DNA of 64,000 nt from JADLHS01 sp049840435. GTDB lineage: Bacteria > Verrucomicrobiota > Verrucomicrobiia > Limisphaerales > JADLHS01. The stretch spans positions 186,001 through 250,000 of the forward strand of contig JASGKY010000042.1 in NCBI GenBank assembly GCA_049840435.1. Direction: 5' to 3'. This document shows, in pieces, positions 8,796 through 17,814 of the stretch. The notes under the pieces are model-generated. The model saw nothing but the letters and a program-made list of their open reading frames with translations, was not told the origin of the DNA and ran no database searches. How positions within the stretch are numbered: position 1 is the first letter of the stretch; every line of letters starts with the position of its first letter. A program made the position numbers and the translations under genes.

Positions 8796-10181
8796 ATGAA
8801 AACTCTTTACCTCGACATTTTCAGCGGCATCAGCGGCGACATGTTCATCGGCGCGTTGATTGATCTGGGCGTTGACCCGCATAAGCTCGGCCGCGAACTG
8901 GAAAAACTGAAACTCGACGGCTACCACCTCCACGTCAGCGATCAGGAACGCCAGGGCATCGCCGGCATCAAGTTCGACGTGCATCTGGCCCACGACCACG
9001 AGCATCATCACGATGATTGCGCCTGCGACCATGACCACAAAGAACATGGCCACGCTCCCCATGATCACGGTCACGCGCATGACCATCATCACCACGAGCA
9101 CGAGCATGGTCATGAACACCCGCACGAGCACGGCGACCACAACCACTCGCACGACGACAGCCGGAATTTCAGCGACATCAAAAAGCTCATCACCAAAAGC
9201 AAGCTGTCGCCCTGGGTGAAACAGAAATCCATCGCGGTTTTCCAACGCATCGCGGACGCCGAGGGCAAGATCCACGGCAAGCCGGCGAGCGAAGTGCATT
9301 TCCACGAAGTCGGTGCGGTGGATTCCATCGTGGACATCGTCGGCGCATGCATTGGTTTGGAACTGCTCGGCAAACCGCGCGTGCTGGCTTCTCCTGTTGT
9401 AGAAGGCACGGGCTGGATTCGTTGTGCGCACGGGCGTTTTCCCATTCCTGCCCCGGCGACGCTGGCAATTCTGGGTGCACGCAAGATTCCAGTTTCACAA
9501 TGCGATGAGCCGAACGAACTCATCACGCCTACGGGCGCGGCCTTGCTGGCGGAGTTTGCGGAAAGTTTTGCCCCGCTAAGCAGCATGACGGCAGAGAAAA
9601 TCGGCTTTGGCCTCGGCACGCGGGAAAACAAGACGCGACCGAACGTTGTGCGCGCCGTGCTGGGCGCGCAGTCCAAGGTCCAAAGTCCAAAGTCCAAAGC
9701 CGCCGACTCGGCCCTCGCACTTCAAACCTCGCACCTCGATTGGGAAACCGATCGGGTCGCTGTGCTGGAAACGAATCTGGACGATGTCAGCAGTGAGATT
9801 CTGGGTGCGTTCGTAGAATCCGCTTTGGCGGTCGGCGCGTTGGATGTCTTCCACACGCCAATCCAGATGAAGAAGAATCGCCCGGGCGTGCTGCTCACCG
9901 TGCTGTGCGCTGAAGCGGACGCAGACAAGTTCAGCGAGCTGCTGCTCCGCGAAACGACGGCCTTTGGCGTACGCCGGACGATTGCCGAACGCCGCAAGCT
10001 GAAGCGCGAGTTTGTGACGGTAAAAACCAAGTTCGGGCCGGTGACGGTGAAACTGGGTAAATTGAACGGCAAAGTGGTGCAGGCTGCGCCGGAGTTTGAA
10101 TCGTGCAAGAAGCTGGCGGCGCAAAAGAAAGTCCCGCTCCGGCAGGTTTACGAAGCCGCCAGCAAAGCTGTGTCAAAATAA
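8796..10181 (+). CDS. larC: LarC, nickel-pincer cofactor nickel insertion protein, His-rich
   Basis: A 461-residue LarC. LarC inserts nickel into the thiolated pyridinium mononucleotide made by LarB and LarE, in a CTP-dependent reaction. The N-terminal part is typical (MKTLYLDIFSGISGDMFIGA; later HFHEVGAVDSIVDIVGA and ELITPTGAALLAEF), and so is the C-terminal LarC2-type domain (VLETNLDDVSSEILG; PIQMKKNRPGVLLTVLC; RRTIAERRKLKRE). Residues ~66-128 are an exceptionally dense His/Asp/Glu tract, a probable nickel store. In some lactobacilli larC is two pieces joined by frameshifting; here the frame is continuous, and the junction carries a heptamer tandem repeat (9671-9698). There is no visible ribosome binding site because a REP element ends at 8791. 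Confidence 0.93.
   Translation: MKTLYLDIFSGISGDMFIGALIDLGVDPHKLGRELEKLKLDGYHLHVSDQERQGIAGIKFDVHLAHDHEHHHDDCACDHDHKEHGHAPHDHGHAHDHHHHEHEHGHEHPHEHGDHNHSHDDSRNFSDIKKLITKSKLSPWVKQKSIAVFQRIADAEGKIHGKPASEVHFHEVGAVDSIVDIVGACIGLELLGKPRVLASPVVEGTGWIRCAHGRFPIPAPATLAILGARKIPVSQCDEPNELITPTGAALLAEFAESFAPLSSMTAEKIGFGLGTRENKTRPNVVRAVLGAQSKVQSPKSKAADSALALQTSHLDWETDRVAVLETNLDDVSSEILGAFVESALAVGALDVFHTPIQMKKNRPGVLLTVLCAEADADKFSELLLRETTAFGVRRTIAERRKLKREFVTVKTKFGPVTVKLGKLNGKVVQAAPEFESCKKLAAQKKVPLRQVYEAASKAVSK
9671..9698 (+). repeat. Heptanucleotide tandem repeat inside larC
   Basis: Four tandem copies of GTCCAAA (the first ends in G) encode a Ser/Lys/Val/Gln-rich linker between the two LarC domains. Gain or loss of one copy would shift the reading frame. 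Confidence 0.85.
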
Positions 10182-10198
10182 CGCCTGCCTGACATCCC

Positions 10199-10570
10199 AT
10201 GCGCAGCACGAGCAAATCAGCAAACCAGAAGCTGGTGACGATTAAGGCACGACTTCTTGAAGGCATGCGGGATTACTTGGCAAACAGTGACGATGCTGGT
10301 TACACCAAAACTGACATAAAAAAGTGTGACAAGATTTTGCAAGAGTTCGTGAAGCACCTTGGGAAGCTTGGTTCTGCGGCCTCAAAGCTGGCTGTATTGG
10401 CTTGTGTTAAGCAAGCCGTGTTAGATTTAAACGCACTAAACAACAGTGTCAACGGCAGCCTCATTGAGACTGATCAACGTGAAGACTTGTGCGAGTATCT
10501 CTTGCTGACGGCACGGAGCGCCGGATTAAACCAAGAAGGCGATCCTACCGAAGAGTGGAGAGAGTGGTAG
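10199..10570 (+). CDS. Unknown 123-residue protein
   Basis: A small acidic, helical protein with no signal peptide or membrane segment. The C-terminal part (LIETDQREDLCEYLLLTARS, then a TEEWREW ending) resembles a scattered family of small uncharacterised bacterial proteins that I recall only by this signature; no function is known to me. Its base composition is more AT-rich than larC and ribBA on either side, so it may be an acquired gene. It starts 17 bases after larC on the same strand without a clear Shine-Dalgarno sequence. An immunity-type or regulatory role would be speculation. Confidence 0.65.
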   Translation: MRSTSKSANQKLVTIKARLLEGMRDYLANSDDAGYTKTDIKKCDKILQEFVKHLGKLGSAASKLAVLACVKQAVLDLNALNNSVNGSLIETDQREDLCEYLLLTARSAGLNQEGDPTEEWREW

Positions 10571-10665
10571 CGTTGTCGCTTGCCAAATGTATTTTAAGAA
10601 GCTGGTAATACAGTTTTGCGTCTTTGATTTCCTCAGCAGTTCCCCTAGCTTGAGAGCGGCATTTT

Positions 10666-11865
10666 ATGAAGAGCCGTTTTGATTCCATCGAGTCCGTCAT
10701 CGCCGACATCCGCAAAGGGAAAATGGTCATCGTCGTGGACGACGCCGACCGCGAAAACGAGGGCGACCTCATCATGGCCGCGCAATACGTCACGCCGGCC
10801 GCGATCAATTTCATGGCCAAGCACGGGCGCGGGTTAATCTGCGTGCCCACCACCAGTGAACGGCTCCAGCAACTCGGCATCGAGCGCATGGTGCGGCAGA
10901 ACCGCGAGGTGTTTAAGACGGATTTCCAGGTGAGTGTGGATGCGGCCAAGGGCATCGGCAGCGGCATCAGCGCTGCCGACCGGGCACGCACGATTGAAAT
11001 CATGGCATCGCCAACGGCGGTGCCGGATGATCTGGTGCAGCCGGGGCACGTGTTTCCGTTGCGCGCCAAGCCGGGTGGCGTGTTGCAACGCGCGGGGCAC
11101 ACGGAAGCCGCAGTGGATCTGGTTACGCTCGCCGGAGTTCGCCCCATTGCAGTGATCTGCGAGATCATGAAGGACGACGGCACGATGGCACGGTTGCCGG
11201 CGCTGCAAAAGTTTGCCAAGAAGCATCACCTCAAGCTTTGCACCATCGCCGATCTTATCGAGTATCGGCGCACGCGGGAAAAATTGGTCGAGCGCATCGA
11301 GACGATCAAGATGCCGACGGACTTTGGGGACTTCGATCTGGCGCTGTATCGCTCGAAAATTGACGGACAACATCATCTTGCGCTGATCCGCGGCGATGTG
11401 ACCGGGAAGAAGAACGTATTGGTGCGCGTCCACAGCGAATGTCTGACGGGCGACGTGTTCGGCTCGCGCCGCTGTGACTGCGGCCCGCAATTACATCAAG
11501 CGATGCAGCAGGTGGCGGATGCGGGGCGCGGGGTCATCGTTTACATGCGACAGGAAGGTCGCGGCATCGGGCTCGCGCCGAAGATCAAGGCTTACAAATT
11601 GCAGGAACAGGGTTATGACACGGTGGAAGCGAACCAAAAGCTCGGCTACGGCATGGACCTGCGCGAGTACGGTCTGGGCGCACAAATCCTCGCCGACCTC
11701 GGCCTGAAGACAATTCGGCTGCTGACCAACAATCCGAAGAAACTAGTCGGACTGGCCGGCTACGGGCTGGAAGTCGTGGAACAAGTGCCCATCCGCGTGA
11801 AGCCGAATCCGCACAACGCCAAATATCTCAAGACCAAGCGGCAGAAGATGGGACATTTGCTATAG
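10666..11865 (+). CDS. ribBA: RibBA, bifunctional riboflavin biosynthesis enzyme
   Basis: A 399-residue fusion of 3,4-dihydroxy-2-butanone-4-phosphate synthase (residues ~1-200) and GTP cyclohydrolase II (~205-395), the two entry enzymes of riboflavin synthesis. The first domain shows DDADRENEGDLIMAA, PGHVFPLRAKPGGVL and the HTEAAVDL motif. The second shows the zinc cysteines in SECLTGDVFGSRRCDCGPQL and the GTP-site motif RQEGRGIGLAPKIKAY, and ends with TNNPKK. Length and motif set are normal. No FMN riboswitch is recognisable in the 95 bases upstream. It converges with the prepilin-like gene with only six bases between them. Confidence 0.96.
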   Translation: MKSRFDSIESVIADIRKGKMVIVVDDADRENEGDLIMAAQYVTPAAINFMAKHGRGLICVPTTSERLQQLGIERMVRQNREVFKTDFQVSVDAAKGIGSGISAADRARTIEIMASPTAVPDDLVQPGHVFPLRAKPGGVLQRAGHTEAAVDLVTLAGVRPIAVICEIMKDDGTMARLPALQKFAKKHHLKLCTIADLIEYRRTREKLVERIETIKMPTDFGDFDLALYRSKIDGQHHLALIRGDVTGKKNVLVRVHSECLTGDVFGSRRCDCGPQLHQAMQQVADAGRGVIVYMRQEGRGIGLAPKIKAYKLQEQGYDTVEANQKLGYGMDLREYGLGAQILADLGLKTIRLLTNNPKKLVGLAGYGLEVVEQVPIRVKPNPHNAKYLKTKRQKMGHLL

Positions 11866-11871
11866 CCCTCC

Positions 11872-12534
<663 letters not shown>

Positions 12535-12605
12535 GGTGAACCAAAGAATTCCCCACCGATGTTCCGGGATGGCTCGCGAAATCGCAACCCAGAACCGGCC
12601 CGCCG

Positions 12606-13064
12606 TCAGACAACTCCGACCGATTTGAGCGCGGCGCTGGCGATGAAGCCGCCGGACTTGGAGGCAAACGTGTCCACCTTGGTCCGAAACTGGGCCAACT
12701 CAGTTTTTAAATCATTGGCGGCACCAGACACCACCTCCAGCTGCGAAATCAACGCCGTTGCATCATTTCCTGCCTGCTCGATCAGCGCGTTGGCCTTGGC
12801 CACCGCCCCCGCCACCGTCTGCAGCCGCGCGTCCATGGATTTCAGGTCGGCCTGCAATTCTTGCTTCGCTTGCTCCAGCGCCTTGGTGATGTCCGCCGTG
12901 AACACTCCCTTTTCAATCCGCGCCACCGCTTGCTCCGCGTTTTTCACGAAACGGTTTACCAGTTCATCCACGGCCACATTCACATTGGCCGTCACCTGAT
13001 CAATGGCGGCGTGGATGTTCGGCGGCAAACTGCGCTTCATAATTTCCGGGTCGAGTTCGATCAT
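12606..13064 (-). CDS. Unknown helical (phasin-like) protein
   Basis: A 152-residue protein that is almost entirely amphipathic helix, Ala/Lys/Glu/Gln-rich with long coiled-coil-like stretches (ADITKALEQAKQELQADLKS) and no signal peptide or membrane segment. Composition and length recall phasins or apolipoprotein-like helix bundles, but no family motif is present. AGAGGA lies about nine bases before ATG 13064. It is the last gene of a three-gene minus-strand run with the lipoprotein (13098-14189) and the membrane protein (14194-15363), so a shared envelope role is inferred. Confidence 0.75.
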   Translation of the reverse strand: MIELDPEIMKRSLPPNIHAAIDQVTANVNVAVDELVNRFVKNAEQAVARIEKGVFTADITKALEQAKQELQADLKSMDARLQTVAGAVAKANALIEQAGNDATALISQLEVVSGAANDLKTELAQFRTKVDTFASKSGGFIASAALKSVGVV

Positions 13065-13097
13065 AAAAATGTCCTCTTCGTTTTCGAGCCGCTGCCA

Positions 13098-14189
13098 TCA
13101 AAGCACGGGTGAACCCGCAACCAAGCCCAGCTTGTTTTCGATCAACTTGCTCACGCTGGCCTTGGCATCATCCAACGTTTCCTTCAAAGCGGCGCGCGCC
13201 GTGTCCGTCGCGGCTTGGGCGGTTTGTTTGAACTGATCCTGCGTGGCGCGTAATAGTTCGCCACCGGAAGCCTGGACCTCCTGCAAGGTTGCGCCCTGCC
13301 CCGTGCCGACAATAGGCAGCGCCGTGAAAACCCCTTTGCCAAAGGCTTTGAGCGCGCCATGGAAAAACGACCCTTTGCCGAGCGAGTTGGATTGCAGGTA
13401 ATCCTCCATGGCTTCAGCAGTCAGTTCCACCGTCTCCAGATATTTGATCAAACCGTCCACCGCCGCTGCGCTGGTCGCCAGCTCAGGCCCGAGGCTGAAC
13501 TGAGGAACGGCCACCGCGTTGAGGTTCTCCGCGGCGAGAGTAAAGGCGGTGAGAATGGTCTGCCGCTGGGTTTCCACGGCTTTGCGGGCGGCGGTCGTGA
13601 AACGCGCCTCGGCAGCATTTAGATTCTCGGTGAAACGGATGCGGGCGCGAAGTTCCTCAGTGTTCACCTTTGCCGCGATGGCCACGTATTGCAACTGCGC
13701 GTTGGTGCTCGCAAGCGCGAGCTTCAAATCATTTGGATACTTCGTTGCTTCGCCGGCAGTTTCGTCCGCTGCCGCCTTGGCGGATTTGACCAAGCCAGCC
13801 AATGAGCCTTGTTCTTTGTTGATGGTCTCGGTCAACGCCTTGTTGGCCTCGTGGCGGCTGACTTGAAACTCCTCCAATGTTGCCGCCAACAGGGTCTGCA
13901 GTTGCAACAACGCGGCATCCTTGGCCTCAGTTACCGGCAGGATGGCGGCGGCACGGCGGGTTTTTTGCCATTGGCTGGCAACCTCGCGAAGGGTTTCACG
14001 GGTTTGTTGGTGCGCTTGCAATTCCGCAATCGTGGCCGCCTGGAGCGAATGGACGGTTGTCAGGGCAGAAGTGGTGGCGGCGCGAAGTTCCGTCTGGCTT
14101 TTCAGGGCATTGCGGTGGCCGACGCAGCCCGAGCCGACTCCGGCCAGGAGCGCGAGCAATAATCCGAAACGCACACGATACGTGTTCAT
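13098..14189 (-). CDS. Unknown helical lipoprotein
   Basis: A 363-residue protein with a lipoprotein signal (RFGLLLALLAGVGSGC, lipid-acceptor Cys about residue 22). The mature part is dominated by long Ala/Glu/Gln/Lys-rich helices, probably coiled coil, with a Gly-rich patch (GKGSFFHGALKAFGKGVF) near residue 275. No enzymatic motif is visible. It begins four bases after the stop of the membrane-protein gene and is followed 33 bases later by the phasin-like gene, so the three are very likely cotranscribed. A periplasmic tether or scaffold is possible but only inferred. Confidence 0.78.
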   Translation of the reverse strand: MNTYRVRFGLLLALLAGVGSGCVGHRNALKSQTELRAATTSALTTVHSLQAATIAELQAHQQTRETLREVASQWQKTRRAAAILPVTEAKDAALLQLQTLLAATLEEFQVSRHEANKALTETINKEQGSLAGLVKSAKAAADETAGEATKYPNDLKLALASTNAQLQYVAIAAKVNTEELRARIRFTENLNAAEARFTTAARKAVETQRQTILTAFTLAAENLNAVAVPQFSLGPELATSAAAVDGLIKYLETVELTAEAMEDYLQSNSLGKGSFFHGALKAFGKGVFTALPIVGTGQGATLQEVQASGGELLRATQDQFKQTAQAATDTARAALKETLDDAKASVSKLIENKLGLVAGSPVL

Positions 14190-14193
14190 GATT

Positions 14194-15363
14194 TTATGAT
14201 TTGGGCGTGGTGGTACCGGACAGTTGCGCGACCAAACTGCGCTCTACCGCGGCTTTAGCGGCCAGGCGAAGTTGCTGCCGCAATGTTTCGAGGTTCGGCG
14301 CAGGAGGGAGCGTATCCAGCGACACGGCGGGATGCACAAACCGATAGACTTCGCGCTTGGCCACCGCTTCCAGTTTCGCCGTAGAAACCGTGGCGGACGG
14401 GCCAACGATCAGGTTACCCAGTTCCTTGATCTTGACGTAAAGACTTTCGGTGACGAACCCGAGCGAGAAGGACAGCACCAAGAAGTAGGGCAGATTGACG
14501 AAGTTGATCTTGGATTCGCTCAAGCCGGTGGCCCACCACGAGATGATGACCAACGCCAGCACAGGAGCCAAAGCGCCCTTGGGCACCACCAGCAGGAATT
14601 CCTTGGCGTCATAGCGCCCCTCTCGCGTGGCGTAAATCAGGGTGATGAACGTATTGGCCAACACACCAAACGTACACCAGAAGAACACCTCAATGATCCA
14701 CTTCCAGCCATCAATGAACAGCCAATCGAAGGAAAGATTCGCCTGCAACCCGGCGATTTCAGCGACGAGCCGTTGCCGCAACGCCGTCTCCCGCCGGTCC
14801 TGCGCTTTCATCTGTCGGAGAAACTCGGTCAGGATTTTCTGCCGGTCCGGATGCAACGAGTCGCGTTGCTTTTCCAACCACTGGGCAATCAGCGGGAGGT
14901 TGACTGAAAGCAGGTGGCATTCGGCATTAGTTCCGGTAGTCCAAGCTCCAGTCAAGATGGCTTGCTCGCCCAGTGAGGTCTGGATGAATTCCCGCAGGCT
15001 CAGGAGCAAAGGTTGCCGATGACACAGCGCTTCCTCGCGCAACACCGCGCCCTTTTCATCCATGCGCTGCTTCCACTCATTGACGGTGCTCCGCGCAAAG
15101 AACCGGTCCAAGATGTCGTCCCGATAATAACAGCGATAGCGGGCATCTTCGGAGATGGTCACGGCCTCGGAGAAATCCACCGGCTTATACGGCACCACCA
15201 AATGGATGACGATATAAGCCACCGCGAACACCGCCAAGGCGAAGACAGTTAATTTCAGTGCGCAGCCGGGGTCGGACACGCGGGCAATGAGGCGGGCGGA
15301 AAGTTTTTCACAGCGACGACTCAAAGCCGTCGAGGCATCTTCGGTTGTTTCCAGTTCGTTCAT
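14194..15363 (-). CDS. Unknown polytopic membrane protein
   Basis: A 389-residue protein using ATG 15363 (MNELETTED); an upstream in-frame ATG at 15417 is less likely because GAAAGG precedes 15363. It has one membrane helix near the N-terminus (LKLTVFALAVFAVAYIVIHL), a ~170-residue extracytoplasmic domain with helical character, then three membrane helices (WIIEVFFWCTFGVLANTFIT; LAPVLALVIISWWATGL; LPYFLVLSFSLGFVTESLYV) and a cytoplasmic tail. I recognise no family. It is the first gene of the run with the lipoprotein and the phasin-like protein. The 293 bases upstream (15364-15656) hold nothing I can identify. Confidence 0.75.
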   Translation of the reverse strand: MNELETTEDASTALSRRCEKLSARLIARVSDPGCALKLTVFALAVFAVAYIVIHLVVPYKPVDFSEAVTISEDARYRCYYRDDILDRFFARSTVNEWKQRMDEKGAVLREEALCHRQPLLLSLREFIQTSLGEQAILTGAWTTGTNAECHLLSVNLPLIAQWLEKQRDSLHPDRQKILTEFLRQMKAQDRRETALRQRLVAEIAGLQANLSFDWLFIDGWKWIIEVFFWCTFGVLANTFITLIYATREGRYDAKEFLLVVPKGALAPVLALVIISWWATGLSESKINFVNLPYFLVLSFSLGFVTESLYVKIKELGNLIVGPSATVSTAKLEAVAKREVYRFVHPAVSLDTLPPAPNLETLRQQLRLAAKAAVERSLVAQLSGTTTPKS

Positions 15364-15656
15364 CTTTGGGATTGAACCTTTCAATCTTAACCGGCAGGGA
15401 CACCACACTGCCGGCACGACTCAGTTTTGCAACGAGCCTCAAGAAACGAATTACAACCTTGGGCGGCTTATTTATGTCATAACATCCTCAAATGAGGCAA
15501 GAGTTATTCCGTCGGCGGGAGTGGCGCGGAGGAATGCTTCGCCCGAATCGGCTTGGGTTCAGCAATGTTGGACGATTTAAACCGCGAAAAACTCCTCCCG
15601 CTCCGTCCCGCTTGGACGTGTTTCAAGCCTGATGAGACAAGCCGGGCGATCAGAGG

Positions 15657-16520
15657 TCACAGGTACTTCGCCAGTATTGGCTTCAAGTCCACAATGGTCT
15701 TCTTTGGCCAGGCTTGGCGGGCGGTCATGATGGCATTCTGCAACGCAGAGTGACACGGCCAATTTGGTTCAGTGGGAATTTGCGACAGGACTTTGGCGAT
15801 GACCACTTTCGCCGTGGCGGCGTTCTGCGTCACGTTGGCCACGACCATCTCCACGGTCACGTGTGCTTCGTCCACCTTCCAGCAATCGTAATCGGTAATC
15901 ATCGCCATCGTGGCATAGGCGATTTCAGCTTCGCGGGCGCATTTGGCTTCACCCAGGTTCGTCATCCCGATGACGTCGTAACCGAGCTTGTGGTTCGTAA
16001 TGGACTCGGCGCGCGTGCTGAAAGCCGGCCCTTCCATGTTCACATACGTGCCGCCGTTGTGGACGCGGGCTTTGGTGGCTTTCGCAGCATTATGAAGCAA
16101 GGCGCGTAGTTCGTTGCAGATCGGATCGGCAAATGCCACATGCCCCACAATACCGCGCCCAAAGAACGTGTGTTCAAAGTCGCGCTTGGTGCGGTCGAGG
16201 AACTGGTCCACGAGCACGATGTCGCAGGGTTTGTATTGTTTCTGTAATGAACCGACCGCACTGACGCTGATGATCCACGCGACGCCGAGCTTCTTCATGG
16301 CCCAGATGTTGGCGCGATGATTCAATTCGCTGGGCAGGATGCGATGACCGCGCGCATGGCGCGGGAGGAAAACCACTTCGCGTCCGGCGAGTGTGCCGGT
16401 GAGCAATTCATCAGACGGCGTGCCGAAGGGAGTTTTGACCTTCACCCATTTTTGATTGGTAAAGCCTTCGATGTTGTAGAGCCCGCTGCCGCCGATGATG
16501 CCGATGCGATGTTTAACCAT
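15657..16520 (-). CDS. mtnP: S-methyl-5'-thioadenosine phosphorylase
   Basis: A 287-residue member of the PNP/MTAP family, cleaving methylthioadenosine (a by-product of polyamine and SAM metabolism) to adenine and methylthioribose-1-phosphate. Diagnostic segments are IGIIGGSGLYNIEGF at the N-terminus, FLPRHARGHRILPSELNHRA, ISVSAVGSLQ, YVNMEGPAFSTRAES and VIGMTNLGEAKCAREAEIAY with the Asp of DYDCW. Length is normal. The 5' flank carries three related 10-mers (16531-16560) shared with the argS 5' flank. There is no strong Shine-Dalgarno sequence. Confidence 0.95.
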   Translation of the reverse strand: MVKHRIGIIGGSGLYNIEGFTNQKWVKVKTPFGTPSDELLTGTLAGREVVFLPRHARGHRILPSELNHRANIWAMKKLGVAWIISVSAVGSLQKQYKPCDIVLVDQFLDRTKRDFEHTFFGRGIVGHVAFADPICNELRALLHNAAKATKARVHNGGTYVNMEGPAFSTRAESITNHKLGYDVIGMTNLGEAKCAREAEIAYATMAMITDYDCWKVDEAHVTVEMVVANVTQNAATAKVVIAKVLSQIPTEPNWPCHSALQNAIMTARQAWPKKTIVDLKPILAKYL

Positions 16521-16530
16521 GGGTTGGAAT

Positions 16531-16560
16531 TAACCATGAATGAACACGAATGAACACGAA
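16531..16560 (-). repeat. Triple 10-mer repeat in the mtnP 5' flank
   Basis: Read on the minus strand this is TTCGTGTTCA twice, followed by TTCATGGTTA, ending ten bases before the mtnP ATG. The same three-unit design precedes argS (57581-57610) in the same orientation relative to the gene. Confidence 0.7.
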
Positions 16561-16595
16561 AAACCGGCACTGCTGCTAAGGACTGCCGCGCTCCA

Positions 16596-17735
16596 TTACT
16601 GCGCTTTCACAAACACGGCGCAGACGGGCGAACCGACGGCGACTGTCTGTCCGGTGGACTGCAGCTTGCCGGTGGCGACATCAATCGCAAAGCCGCCCAC
16701 GGAATCCGAGCCTTGATTTTCCGCAAACAACCAACGCCCACTCGGATCTATGACGAAGTGGCGCGGGGTTTTACCCTGTGTGGATTCGTTTTGGATCAGC
16801 GCCAATTTTCCAGTCTTCGCATCCACGCTAAAAACTGCGATGCTGTTGTGACCGCGATTCGAGCCGTAAACAAATTTGCCGTTGGGATGCACGGCGATTT
16901 CCGCAGTCGAGTCTTTCTCCGTGATAACATAACCCGCCGGGACGGTGGAGACATTCTGCTCCTCAAACAGCGCACCTTGCTGCGCGTCGTAGCTGAAAAT
17001 CGTGATGGTCAGCGCCATTTCATTGATGACGTACGCGAACCTGCCATTGGGATGAAACGCCAGATGGCGCGGCCCGCTGCCGTGCAGCACAACGGCATGG
17101 GGCGGATTATTCGTGGTGAGTTTGGCATTGGCAGGATCGAGTTGATAGACGAGCACCTTGTCGAGACCGAGGTCGCAGGCCAACGCGAAACGATTGTCCG
17201 GCGACGGCGTGATGAAATGCGCGTGCGGTCCGGCCTGGCGCTTGGGATTCACGCTTGAACCGGCGTGTTGAATCGTCGTGGTCGCCGCGCCCAAGCTGCC
17301 GTCGGCCTGAACCGGCAACGCCGCGATGCTGCCCGAGCCGTAGTTCGCCACGAGCACGCTTTTACCCGTGGCGTCCACGGCGATGTGACACGGACCGGTG
17401 CCGCCGGAGATTTGTTGATTGAGCACAGTGAGCGCGCCGGTCTTGGCATCCAACTCGTAGGCGTTCACCGCACCAGCGCGTTGGCCTTGCGTGTTGTCCA
17501 CTTCGCCGACGGCATAGAGAAATTTTCCGGTCGGATGCATGGCAAGGAAGCTGGGATTCCTAGTTTCAGCAACCAGCTCTGGCGCTGAGAGTTTGCCGGT
17601 GGCGGAGTCAAAGCGCGCCGCGTAAATACCCTTGCTAGCACTGCTCGTGTACGTGCCGAAGTAAACCCAATATTCGGCCGCCGTCGCGGCAACGACATGG
17701 AACGCAATCAGCAACGTGGCACAGTAAAATTTCAT
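16596..17735 (-). CDS. Exported lactonase, 7-bladed propeller (6-phosphogluconolactonase-type)
   Basis: A 379-residue protein starting at ATG 17735 with a signal peptide (MKFYCATLLIAFHVVAATAA). The mature part is a seven-bladed propeller of the Pgl/YbhE lactonase family: WVYFGTYTS at the start, repeated blades with HPTGKFLYAVGE, GPCHIAVDATGKSVLVANYG, GPRHLAFHPNGRFAYVINE and TPRHFVIDPSGRWLFAENQG. Cytosolic relatives hydrolyse 6-phosphogluconolactone; with a signal peptide the substrate is more likely a sugar lactone outside the cytoplasm. The open frame extends to 18023, but that part overlaps the divergent phosphoribosyltransferase gene and was dropped. Confidence 0.9.
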   Translation of the reverse strand: MKFYCATLLIAFHVVAATAAEYWVYFGTYTSSASKGIYAARFDSATGKLSAPELVAETRNPSFLAMHPTGKFLYAVGEVDNTQGQRAGAVNAYELDAKTGALTVLNQQISGGTGPCHIAVDATGKSVLVANYGSGSIAALPVQADGSLGAATTTIQHAGSSVNPKRQAGPHAHFITPSPDNRFALACDLGLDKVLVYQLDPANAKLTTNNPPHAVVLHGSGPRHLAFHPNGRFAYVINEMALTITIFSYDAQQGALFEEQNVSTVPAGYVITEKDSTAEIAVHPNGKFVYGSNRGHNSIAVFSVDAKTGKLALIQNESTQGKTPRHFVIDPSGRWLFAENQGSDSVGGFAIDVATGKLQSTGQTVAVGSPVCAVFVKAQ

Positions 17736-17814
17736 GCGCCCAGAAACCACGAACAGCTGCGTGAGGCAAGCCGAACCCGAGTTGCATTTTTTGGGAAAAG
17801 GCCGATTCGTACTC

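Noticed and set aside
8787..9431. Val/Met-rich minus-strand frame opposite larC
   Set aside because: It is the complement of the His codons in larC, a typical antisense artefact.
10571..10665. FMN riboswitch before ribBA
   Set aside because: None of the conserved FMN-aptamer segments is present and the region is too short.
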